A stretch of 64,000 bases of DNA, taken from contig DATGJP010000102.1 in assembly GCA_035295125.1 (NCBI GenBank), forward strand, positions 150,586 to 214,585, given 5' to 3'. The DNA comes from JAICMB01 sp035295125. GTDB lineage: Bacteria > Acidobacteriota > Terriglobia > Bryobacterales > Bryobacteraceae. A model generated the notes under the pieces. It saw nothing but the letters and a program-made list of their open reading frames with translations, did no database searches and had not been told where the DNA came from. This document shows positions 18,021 through 25,492 of this stretch, piece by piece (the first letter of the stretch is position 1; every line of letters starts with the position of its first letter). The position numbers and the translations under genes were made by a program.

Positions 18021-18944
18021 CTAAGCGGACCCCGCCTCCAGAAAACTCGCCAGATCGTGCTCGTTGACCTCAGGCTCGCCGGGCGCCACATTGCTCAGCT
18101 TGCCTTCCTTCATCCAGCCTTCGAGTTGATCGACCAACCCGTATAGATGGTCGAACGAGTCCACAATGAAAAGCAGCGGCTGGTAGTGGTCGATCTCAAA
18201 ATACTGATTGATGGCCCATTCGAGCTGGATCGGAAACCGTTGCACTTCCGGGGATTCGATCGCATGCTCAATCTCTCCGAAAGAACTGAGCAGTCCGCTG
18301 CCGTAAACTTTCAGTCCATCCCGCCCGCGCATGAGCCCAAACTCAACCGTAAACCAGAAGAACCGCGCCATGGCTTTAATGATGCTCGTCGTAGCGCGGA
18401 CCCGTGCGCCCTCGTCACGAATTTCGGCCGCTAACTGCGCTCCGGTCCGCGCGCATTCCCCGAAACGGACCAATGTTTCGGCGAAATGCCTGTCGGTGTG
18501 CATGGGAACATGCCCGGCAATGTCGTGGAAGATGTCGGGCTCAGGCAGGTAGTCGAGTTTGTCGGAACGTCGGATCGTAATGGTGGTGGGAAATGCGCGC
18601 TGACGCAGGCAATCAAAGAAAAGGAACGCCGGTACATACCCGCTGACCGGCTTCGCCTGGAAGCCTGTAAGCGGCGCCAGGAACCGGTTCACATCGGAAA
18701 GACGGGGCACCCGCTCGGGGTCCAGGCACAGCGATTGAATCCCCGTCATGAAATGCTCGTTCGCGAAGCGCTTCCAACGCGGTTGAATGCGCGAGAAAAG
18801 CTTCCGCCACGCCTCGTGATTTTCCTCCGAATAGAGCTCGTAGGGTTGGTGAATAAAAAGCTCGCCATGCCTCTGAGCTTCTTCGATGAAAGGTGCCTCT
18901 GTAGTAGTAAGCCCGGCACCCTGGAGAACCGCACTCTGCGCCAT
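18021..18944 (-). CDS. phhA: Phenylalanine 4-monooxygenase (biopterin-dependent aromatic hydroxylase)
   Basis: 307 aa from ATG 18944, preceded by GGGAGGT. A frame extends upstream to 19163 but has no homology there. The enzyme hydroxylates phenylalanine to tyrosine using tetrahydropterin, O2 and non-haem iron. Visible motifs are the iron ligands HDIAGHVPMH (two His) and the Glu of FTVEFGLM, with the active-site segment KVYGSGLLSSFGEIEHA and RRSDKLDYLPEPDIFHDI. It lacks the N-terminal ACT domain of animal enzymes, as bacterial members do. No pterin-recycling gene (phhB) is adjacent. Confidence 0.92.
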   Translation of the reverse strand: MAQSAVLQGAGLTTTEAPFIEEAQRHGELFIHQPYELYSEENHEAWRKLFSRIQPRWKRFANEHFMTGIQSLCLDPERVPRLSDVNRFLAPLTGFQAKPVSGYVPAFLFFDCLRQRAFPTTITIRRSDKLDYLPEPDIFHDIAGHVPMHTDRHFAETLVRFGECARTGAQLAAEIRDEGARVRATTSIIKAMARFFWFTVEFGLMRGRDGLKVYGSGLLSSFGEIEHAIESPEVQRFPIQLEWAINQYFEIDHYQPLLFIVDSFDHLYGLVDQLEGWMKEGKLSNVAPGEPEVNEHDLASFLEAGSA

Positions 18945-19125
18945 GCACGACCTCCCACAGGATTTGATGATGCATTGTAGCATTTCGTTACACCACAGAT
19001 CCGTGGTGCTAAATGGACCACTGCTTACTTTTTCGGGTATTACACAGCCTCTGATTCTTCGCGAGATGCATAGAAGACCGCTCCACGAAATCCCCTGCCA
19101 ATTCGTCATAGCAGTGAATATCAAA

Positions 19126-20637
19126 ATGCGCCGACTCCTTCTGCTGTCAGCAGCCTTCCTCAACGGCTATGCAGGAACAGTCGGAGGAGTGGTGGTGGAG
19201 CACATCTCCGGCCGTCCCATGGCTCGTGCGCTGGTTCGCCTCGACCCTGCCCCGCAGCCCAACGGTGATAAACTGATCCCCCTCACCACCAGGGCCGGAC
19301 GCAGTGGCGCGTTCACCTTCCCGGTTGTGGCCCCAGGCATCTATCTCCTGACCGCCCTCCGCGACGGATACTTCCCCGCATCCTATGGCCAGCGCCTCCC
19401 CATCGGCCGCGGAATACCCTTCGAGGTCACGGCCGACTCCAACACGTTCGCGGAACTCCGTCTGCGTCACAAAGGTGCGATCACCGGACGAGTGCTGGAC
19501 GAGAACGGCGTGGGGACCGCCGGCACTCCCGTTGTCGCCTATCGGGCCCGGCTGCCGCTGCGGTCCGCGGGTCATGCCATGTCGGACGATCGCGGCGTCT
19601 ATCGCATCCCCGGGCTCGAACCGGGGAAGTATTGGGTCCGTTCCGCAGCATTCACGCTCGAAGATGGTTCCGGCTGGCTCCCCACCTTCGGACCGCAGGC
19701 CCGTGAAAGCCGCGAAGCCCGCATCCACCCCGTCGCCGTTGATGCCGACACCACCGATGCCGACCTGAATCCCGAGCCGGGCCGCCTGTTTCGCTTCGGC
19801 GGCAAGGTCCAGTGTACCGGCAGTTCGGTCATCGTGACCCTGTCGTCGGAAACCGGCCGCCAAACAACGAAGACCGATTGTGCGAACGGATACTATCGCT
19901 TCGAAGGTGTTGCGCCGGGCGTTTACGAGGTGTTCGCCGTCGTCGACTCCGGCAACGCCGCGGGGTACATTGAGCTTTTCGTCGACCGCGACTCGGAGAA
20001 CGGCAACGTTCAGGCGCTCGAGCTGCCTAACGTCACCATCGATGTCGTTCGCGCCGGCTCAAATGCGCCGCCCCAAGTCCCCGTCCAGTTGATCGGCCGC
20101 CGCCAGGATCTCTCCGAAACGGAGACCACAAGCGACATCCCGTTGCCGCGAGCAAAACTCGCGCCAGGTCACTGGGAGTTTCAGGCCCGCGTGCCGGACG
20201 GTCAATACGTGCAGTCCATCCGGAGTTCCTACAGCCAGGCCCGGCGATTGCCTCGCGGTGAAGACGCGTCGGATTGGTTTGCCGTATTCATCGAGCCTCG
20301 AACCTACAACCGCCTTGCGATCGCCGTGTCCGACCAGGCGGCACAAATCGCAGGCAGCGTGAAAAAGGACGGCGCCCCGGTCGTGGCCGCCCCCGTCTTT
20401 CTCTGGCCGGTGGATCAATCGGCGCGCCGATCCCTGGGCGGCCCGAGGCAAACCCTCACCGACACCAGCGGCAATTTCCACTTTGGCAGCCTGCCTCCCG
20501 GTGATTACCGGCTGCTCGCCAGCTTCGATGTAAACGAGATCGATGAAGAGCTGATCGACCTGAGCCGCGCCCCCGTCATTCATTGCGAAGCGTCCCAAAC
20601 GGCCGGCGCCGATCTGCCGATATGGATCGCTCCCTGA
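19126..20637 (+). CDS. Secreted carboxypeptidase-regulatory-like domain protein
   Basis: 503 aa from ATG 19126; the frame is open further upstream, but that part overlaps the divergent phhA start and lacks homology. A signal peptide (MRRLLLLSAAFLNGYAG) precedes repeated beta-sandwich modules of the carboxypeptidase regulatory / Cna-B type. Characteristic segments are SGAFTFPVVAPGIYLLTALR, DDRGVYRIPGLEPGKYWVRS, NGYYRFEGVAPGVYEVFAVV and SGNFHFGSLPPGDYRLLAS. Such proteins are abundant in Acidobacteriota, often as surface or TonB-receptor-linked modules. No enzymatic domain is seen and the function is unknown. Confidence 0.75.
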   Translation: MRRLLLLSAAFLNGYAGTVGGVVVEHISGRPMARALVRLDPAPQPNGDKLIPLTTRAGRSGAFTFPVVAPGIYLLTALRDGYFPASYGQRLPIGRGIPFEVTADSNTFAELRLRHKGAITGRVLDENGVGTAGTPVVAYRARLPLRSAGHAMSDDRGVYRIPGLEPGKYWVRSAAFTLEDGSGWLPTFGPQARESREARIHPVAVDADTTDADLNPEPGRLFRFGGKVQCTGSSVIVTLSSETGRQTTKTDCANGYYRFEGVAPGVYEVFAVVDSGNAAGYIELFVDRDSENGNVQALELPNVTIDVVRAGSNAPPQVPVQLIGRRQDLSETETTSDIPLPRAKLAPGHWEFQARVPDGQYVQSIRSSYSQARRLPRGEDASDWFAVFIEPRTYNRLAIAVSDQAAQIAGSVKKDGAPVVAAPVFLWPVDQSARRSLGGPRQTLTDTSGNFHFGSLPPGDYRLLASFDVNEIDEELIDLSRAPVIHCEASQTAGADLPIWIAP

Positions 20638-20657
20638 TCACCGTAACAGTAATGCCC

Positions 20658-20685
20658 TTGACAAAGTAATCGCAAAAAGTAATGC
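20658..20685 (+). promoter_or_regulatory. Putative sigma70-type promoter
   Basis: TTGACA (20658-20663), a 16-bp spacer and TAATGC (20680-20685). A start near 20692 would exclude the ATG at 20682 and favour ATG 20703 of the FecR-like gene. The -35 box is consensus; the -10 box is moderate. Confidence 0.5.
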
Positions 20686-20702
20686 TTTTGACTAGGGTCT
20701 AT

Positions 20703-21692
20703 ATGTCTTCCCACCGGGTAACTTGCGCGTGGGCTTTGCTTCCGCTGGTCCATTGCTGCCTTTCGGCGCAGTCTGTGGTTTCGGTACGCGCTGGAGTGAT
20801 CAACTACTTCGAAGGATCCGTCGCTGTTGACGGCCAGCCTCTCGAACAGAAATTCGGGCGTTTTCCAGAGCTCAAATCAGGATCGGAGCTGCGCACCGAT
20901 CAGGGGCGTGCCGAGATTCTACTGACGCCCGGAGTGTTTCTGCGTGTCGATCAGAACAGCTCCATTCGTATGGTGTCGAATCGTCTCGCTGATGCGCGCG
21001 TGGAATTCATTGGTGGTTCCGCTGCCCTGGAAGCGGCCAACGCCTCACCCTTAACTCTCGTGTACCGCGATTACCAGGTCCAGTTTCCGAAGGCCGGCCA
21101 CTTCCGCATCAATTCCGCACCTGCCGAACTGCGGGTCGAAGACGGTGAAGCGGTCGTGAGCCTGCATAGCAAGTCCGTAACGGTGGCGGCGAATCAATTA
21201 TTGCCTTTCGACCAGACGATGGCCGCGCGTTCTATAGATAAGGACGTGAACGACGCCCTCGACCGCTGGTCGCAAAATCGCAGTGCTTCGATTGCATCCG
21301 ATAACGCATCCGCGACCGCCAGCGACAACATGACCGCCGATCTGAACAACCCCACCGCCACCCCGTACGATTTCGGAACCGCGACGCCGTATACCTATGG
21401 ATCGTCGGGATTGGACTACCCCATGTACAGCAGTTTTGGATACGGGCCGTCCTATTGGGGTTATTCCAGCCCCTTTTACATGTATCCAGGGGTGATGTTT
21501 CCACGGCTTTACATGCCGCCGCTCTATCGTGGGTACACCGGCATCGCGCCCCTACGGCCGTCCAGCCTGACCCGTACGACGGGACGCATGCCCATTAGCA
21601 CCTGGAGCGCGCCGAGCCGCATCGGTACCTCTATGCCGCACCCGGTCACATCTGCCCCGCGAGTAGCCGCTCCCCACGTGGGTCATCGCTAG
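20703..21692 (+). CDS. FecR-domain-like secreted protein with Tyr/Pro/Ser-rich tail
   Basis: 329 aa from ATG 20703; ATG 20682 is in frame, but it lies in the likely -10 box and AGGG precedes 20703. A signal peptide (ending near CCLSAQ) leads into a FecR-like beta-rich region: VINYFEGSVAVDGQPLEQ, GSELRTDQGRAEILLTPGVF and VRVDQNSS-like segments, with a duplicated QVQFPKAGHFRINS part. The C-terminal third (about 205-329) is low complexity, rich in Tyr, Pro, Ser and Thr, suggesting an extended, perhaps surface-exposed region. No sigma factor gene is adjacent, so a FecR signalling role is doubtful. It ends at a strong hairpin shared with the convergent gene. Confidence 0.65.
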   Translation: MSSHRVTCAWALLPLVHCCLSAQSVVSVRAGVINYFEGSVAVDGQPLEQKFGRFPELKSGSELRTDQGRAEILLTPGVFLRVDQNSSIRMVSNRLADARVEFIGGSAALEAANASPLTLVYRDYQVQFPKAGHFRINSAPAELRVEDGEAVVSLHSKSVTVAANQLLPFDQTMAARSIDKDVNDALDRWSQNRSASIASDNASATASDNMTADLNNPTATPYDFGTATPYTYGSSGLDYPMYSSFGYGPSYWGYSSPFYMYPGVMFPRLYMPPLYRGYTGIAPLRPSSLTRTTGRMPISTWSAPSRIGTSMPHPVTSAPRVAAPHVGHR

Positions 21693-21720
21693 AACGGACA
21701 AGCGGTTTCGCCTGTCCGTT
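21693..21720. terminator. Bidirectional hairpin between convergent genes (family-2 repeat)
   Basis: AACGGACAAGCG-GTTT-CGCCTGTCCGTT pairs 11 of 12 positions. It begins directly after one stop codon and covers the stop codon of the other gene. The GCGGTTTCGCCTG core is shared with hairpins at 23196, about 25185 and 54331. Confidence 0.6.
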
Positions 21721-22612
21721 ATTCCGCCGGCGCGTAATACCCCTGCCGCCATCGCGCCTTGAGCCCGCTAATCCCTTCCGGCTGCGCAACCTTCACATCC
21801 AACCGCCGGTACTTCCCGTCTTTGTCCTTATTCGCCGGGGAGTACGCCAACACGTACTGGTTGCGCAGTTCGATGCCGATCCGTGCCGCGATCCCCGGCA
21901 AAGCGTCAAGGTTCGGCGCCGCAAACGCGCGCCCGCCGGTCTGTTCCGTGATTTCCGAAAGCAGGTGCGGTCCGGCGCTCTCGGCCACGCTCAACCGAAA
22001 AACCGGAAACGCTTCGAAGACGCCCATGGCGTAAATCTGCACATCGGCTTCGCGGGCAAAATTCAGGATTTGTTTCGCGCTGAAGACGCTGCTGTTGTCG
22101 CCGCCATCCGAAATCAGTAACAGCGTCTTGCGAGGGTTCGACGCTTTCTTCATCTCGTGCAAGCCCGCATACAGGGCGTCAAACAAAGCCGTGGTGCCGC
22201 CCGACGTCGCGCGCGTCAGCTTGTCCACGATGCGCGAAGTATCGCGTGTGAACGCCACCGTCAACTCCGCGTGATCGTTGAACTCCACGAGAAATGCCTC
22301 ATCGGCCGCATTCATGGTCTTTAGAAATTGCGCCACCGCGGCCCGGCAGATGTCGAGTTTGCCCCCGATGCTGGCGCTGGTATCGACAATGAACCCTACC
22401 GACAACGGAGCATCCTCGCCTGAAAACTGCTTGATGTCCTGTTTTACGGAATCCTCAAAGACCTGGAAATTCTGTTTCTCGAGCCCCAGGACATACCGGT
22501 TTGCACCGTCGGTGACCGTCACCGGAACCACGACCAGAGTGCTGTCGACCCGAATAGGAGGTTGAGCGAATGCGGCGAGCGAAGCGAAAATTAAGAAACT
22601 GCGGTACAACAT
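21719..22612 (-). CDS. VWA domain protein, acidobacterial VWFA-related type
   Basis: 297 aa. A signal peptide (residues 1-17, cut near AFAQ) is followed by VDSTLVVVPVTVTDG and LEKQNFQVFEDSVKQDI, the lead-in typical of the acidobacterial VWFA-related family (TIGR03436-like). The VWA domain then shows a complete MIDAS pattern: DTSAS, a Thr in the SGGTTALFDAL loop, and SDGGDNS. The C-terminus RNQYVLAYSPAN and GLKARWRQGYYAP is also family-typical. It probably mediates metal-dependent protein binding outside the cytoplasm. The partner is unknown. It lies 18 bp downstream of a glycosyltransferase gene on the same strand. Confidence 0.88.
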   Translation of the reverse strand: MLYRSFLIFASLAAFAQPPIRVDSTLVVVPVTVTDGANRYVLGLEKQNFQVFEDSVKQDIKQFSGEDAPLSVGFIVDTSASIGGKLDICRAAVAQFLKTMNAADEAFLVEFNDHAELTVAFTRDTSRIVDKLTRATSGGTTALFDALYAGLHEMKKASNPRKTLLLISDGGDNSSVFSAKQILNFAREADVQIYAMGVFEAFPVFRLSVAESAGPHLLSEITEQTGGRAFAAPNLDALPGIAARIGIELRNQYVLAYSPANKDKDGKYRRLDVKVAQPEGISGLKARWRQGYYAPAE

Positions 22613-22630
22613 CCCGACCTTGAGCCGATA

Positions 22631-24202
22631 CTAACACGGCGGCAAATAGTACAGAAAAATCGATTTGCCGATGCGTTCTAGAGGTTGGTGGTGCAGCAGC
22701 CAGTCATACGAACCGTCCCGCGCGTGTTCGAGCGTCAGGTAGCGCGCGCTCACGGCAATCCAGCCTCGCGTCTCCTGGAAAGGGTCTACCGGGCGATTCG
22801 GCGGCAAGCCTGCCTTCGACAGATCAGCCGTCCCGAAATACGCCAGCGCGAGATCCTGGACGCCACGCGCGTGCAGCCGTTCTGTCAAGCGATGCAGATC
22901 CTGTCCCCAGTCGAGATCCGAATCCGCGAGGATTCGTTCCGGATGCGAGCCACCCAGCACATTGAACCATGGAAGATAGTCATCTTTAGCGCTGACAGAT
23001 TCAACACAAGTGATCGCCGCCAGTATTACCGCCACAATCGCCATCGGGCGCCTGAGATTCGCGAGTGCATATCCCGCGCACAGCGACAAAGCTCCATAGA
23101 TCGGCAGGATATGCCGAATCCCAATATCAATCCGCGCCCAAATGCCGCACCCCAGGATTACTCCCGCCAGTATGATCGGAGCCAGTGGAACGGTGGCGCA
23201 GGCGGTTTCGCCTGCGCGCTTGCCTCGCCACATCGTCCAGGCCCCCAGAATCGCCAACACTAAGAAACCCAGCGGACTCTTCACCCCCAGCGCGACCGGA
23301 AAGAACAGGCGGAATCCGTCATGACTATACCGGCCCAGCAGAAAGCTGTCATGACCTGATTGGTTGTGATTGTTCACATCGTATAGTCCGGCAACAACCT
23401 CGGTCAGCGGGAGTCGTGTATCTGTGATCGCGTGCGGTAGGTATCTGCTGGCGCCGGCCCGCTCAGCAGAAAGGGCTTTCAGACTGAATCGATATCCGGA
23501 CCAAACCAGCACGAGACAAACCAAGCCGGCCACGGCACTCCAGCCCAAACGCGGAACGCGACGTAGCGCGATAAGCGTTACTACGAAACACCCGCTAAGA
23601 AATGGAATGCTTGAGAACTTTGCAAGGACCGCGAATGCAAGCGCGGCCCCGAAGATAAGTGAGCGCGCGAAGTCGGGCCGCTCGATCCACCACAAAAACG
23701 CCAGCACCGCCACAATCACACTCGCGGTGCAAGCCAAATCGGTCGTTGCCAGCGCCCCATGCCCCAAAATCGGCGGCAGCATCGTAAACAGACCCACCGA
23801 ACACACCGCCGCCCCTGTGCCATACTGCCACCACGCCCAAGTCGCCAGCCCTGCGCAAGCAATCGCCAGGAAGAACAAATTACCCACGCGAGCAGCGGTC
23901 AGATTCCGGAAATACCGCCCCCCGGCATTGAGAATCGCGTTGCCTTCGCGAGCCGGATGGTCAAGTCCGAAACTGCGAATTCCCAGAAGATACGGCCCGA
24001 GCGCAACCGCGATCCGAGCCAAAGGTGGATGCTGTAGCTCATAGGTGTACGTGCCCCGCGAAAGCCACTCCATCCCACAAGCGATGTGGTAGCTCTCATC
24101 ATCCGTCTGACTATACAGCGAGTATGTCCGAACAATTCGAAACGCCGCGATCGCGAAAAAGATTACGAGCAGTCCAATACTGATCGCATTCCGTCGCCGC
24201 AT
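22631..24202 (-). CDS. GT39-like membrane glycosyltransferase
   Basis: 523 aa with about ten to twelve membrane segments. The N-terminal loop has the acidic motif TDDESYHIACGMEWL and then YELQHPPLARI, typical of dolichyl/undecaprenyl-phosphate-sugar transferases (GT39/ArnT superfamily). These enzymes move a sugar from a lipid carrier to protein or glycolipid on the outer face of the inner membrane. The C-terminal part (DSDLDWGQDLHRLTERLHAR) is a soluble segment common in this subfamily. Its ATG overlaps the stop of the upstream lipoprotein gene by one base, which suggests coupled translation. A perfect palindrome (23196-23217) is translated within it as KRAGETACA. Confidence 0.82.
   Translation of the reverse strand: MRRRNAISIGLLVIFFAIAAFRIVRTYSLYSQTDDESYHIACGMEWLSRGTYTYELQHPPLARIAVALGPYLLGIRSFGLDHPAREGNAILNAGGRYFRNLTAARVGNLFFLAIACAGLATWAWWQYGTGAAVCSVGLFTMLPPILGHGALATTDLACTASVIVAVLAFLWWIERPDFARSLIFGAALAFAVLAKFSSIPFLSGCFVVTLIALRRVPRLGWSAVAGLVCLVLVWSGYRFSLKALSAERAGASRYLPHAITDTRLPLTEVVAGLYDVNNHNQSGHDSFLLGRYSHDGFRLFFPVALGVKSPLGFLVLAILGAWTMWRGKRAGETACATVPLAPIILAGVILGCGIWARIDIGIRHILPIYGALSLCAGYALANLRRPMAIVAVILAAITCVESVSAKDDYLPWFNVLGGSHPERILADSDLDWGQDLHRLTERLHARGVQDLALAYFGTADLSKAGLPPNRPVDPFQETRGWIAVSARYLTLEHARDGSYDWLLHHQPLERIGKSIFLYYLPPC
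23196..23217. repeat. Family-2 hairpin repeat inside a coding gene
   Basis: GCGCAGGCG-GTTT-CGCCTGCGC is a perfect 9-bp stem with a 4-nt loop, lying in the GT39-like gene at about residues 329-336. Its core matches hairpins found between genes elsewhere in the window. Confidence 0.7.
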
Positions 24203-25137
24203 TACTTCGCCAACGGTTCGCAGACAGCGGTAAGCACGACCGGCTTCAACGATGCAGCTTCAGGAAACAGCGCCCAGTAGATCTCGCCCGTCAATTCGTC
24301 TGTGTCGCCATTCGTAGACACGACGCGGCCGGGCATCTTGACAATGAACATCAACGGCGTCAACCCGCCGCTATTGCCCGATGGCGGTCCGGCGGAAGGA
24401 TCAGGCTCCTTAGGCCGCGCCGATGAAAACGTCTTGGCGATGAGATCGCGCGCCACCTGCCGCCGCTCCTCGGGCTTCATCTTATCGCCAAACTGTTCTT
24501 CCAATGCTTTCACCAGCACCAATCCGATCTTCTGGCTCGCCCGTTTCTCCGCCAGGTCCGGGTGCATCAATGAAATGGCAAGCAAGGGATCTCCCGGCCC
24601 AAACAGCGCGGGTAACACGAGCACCGACGTCTTCTCCGCAACCGCCCGGGCATTCGCATCCGTCGCGAGCGCCTTCGGCAGCGATGCCTTGATGTCGGCG
24701 ATGTTTTCAGGTTTGATATCCGTCAATTTCGGCGGGGCGCCCTTCCAGGTCAGCGTCTCGCGATACTCAATCCGCCCAGGACCGCTGCGCGATACAACCA
24801 CCTCGTTGACGAGTTTCACCTTCGATGGATCGTCGTCCTTAACCGACACGTCCCCCTTCAGCGACTCACCCGCCGCCAGCGATCGTTCAAAGACAGTAGT
24901 GCGATCCTCGCCCTTGCTCTCCTTTCGCAACTTCCACTGGGAACCGGCTGGAAAAGTAAACGTCTCCTCGGCCGTCCGGGCGAGCTGGGGGCTGCCTTCC
25001 TTCTTCTCCTGCCCCGTAAACGCCACCGTCCGAACCCACGACCCGTCGGGTTTGATTTCCGTTGTGATTCGCGACCGCGCGCATCCCGTGAGCAAGGCCA
25101 CAGCCGCGAAAAGCGTAACACCCCAAGTGATCCGCAT
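24202..25137 (-). CDS. Putative lipoprotein of unknown function
   Basis: 311 aa. A lipoprotein signal with lipobox LLTGC (Cys at about residue 19) is clear. The remainder is soluble and rich in charged residues, with a long beta-type N-terminal half (TTEIKPDGSWVRTVAFTGQE, GRIEYRETLTWKGAPP) and a helical centre (EEQFGDKMKPEERRQVARDL). The C-terminus reads MPGRVVSTNGDTDELTGEIYWALFPEAASLKP, suggesting a repeated conversion or integrity domain. No family is recognised. It is the first gene of a three-gene run (lipoprotein, GT39-like transferase, VWA protein), sharing one base with the transferase start. Confidence 0.7.
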   Translation of the reverse strand: MRITWGVTLFAAVALLTGCARSRITTEIKPDGSWVRTVAFTGQEKKEGSPQLARTAEETFTFPAGSQWKLRKESKGEDRTTVFERSLAAGESLKGDVSVKDDDPSKVKLVNEVVVSRSGPGRIEYRETLTWKGAPPKLTDIKPENIADIKASLPKALATDANARAVAEKTSVLVLPALFGPGDPLLAISLMHPDLAEKRASQKIGLVLVKALEEQFGDKMKPEERRQVARDLIAKTFSSARPKEPDPSAGPPSGNSGGLTPLMFIVKMPGRVVSTNGDTDELTGEIYWALFPEAASLKPVVLTAVCEPLAK

Positions 25138-25164
25138 GCGCTGATCGTATCAGCTTACAGTTGG

Positions 25165-25480
25165 CGGCTGTGGAAGGGTGAAGCAGCGGTTTCGCCTGCC
25201 TTTGGATGTCCGCGAGAATGCCCAGGCAAAAGTGACTGTACTCAGCGGCACAAAAACCGGTCCCCCTGGCAAGATTAGTGCATCCCCTGATACCGCGATT
25301 TCAGACGCCTCGGGGAAAACCGGAACCCGCGGAATCGAAATTCCCTTGCGGTCGTCGTAGACGGTGAACGTGTACTGTGGATGTAGCGTTGGGACGTGTG
25401 CGGCAAGGGTCTGGCTGAGCCTGGACAGGTAGCCTGTTCCTATCAGGGTTTTTGTGTAACCGAACTTTTTCTGCTCGGTA
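25165..25480 (-). pseudogene. Truncated M48-peptidase-like remnant
   Basis: A minus-strand frame (25150-25509) encodes a convincing protein piece, FGYTKTLIGTGYLSRLSQTL, followed by TLHPQYTFTVYDD and a Leu-Pro-Gly-Gly-x-Val-Phe-Val motif. This pattern occurs in M48-type zinc peptidases just before the HExxH helix. The catalytic HExxH and everything after are missing: the frame instead runs into hairpin-repeat sequence (about 25165-25205, FSRTSKGRRNRCF). The N-terminal signal region is also absent, because the upstream end overlaps the start of the plus-strand permease gene. It looks like a fragment truncated at both ends. The family assignment rests on short motifs. Confidence 0.45.
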
Positions 25481-25492
25481 TCGTTTAAATAG

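Noticed and set aside
18945..19163. N-terminal extension of phenylalanine hydroxylase
   Set aside because: The extension lacks homology, overlaps the divergent gene's leader, and a good Shine-Dalgarno site precedes ATG 18944.
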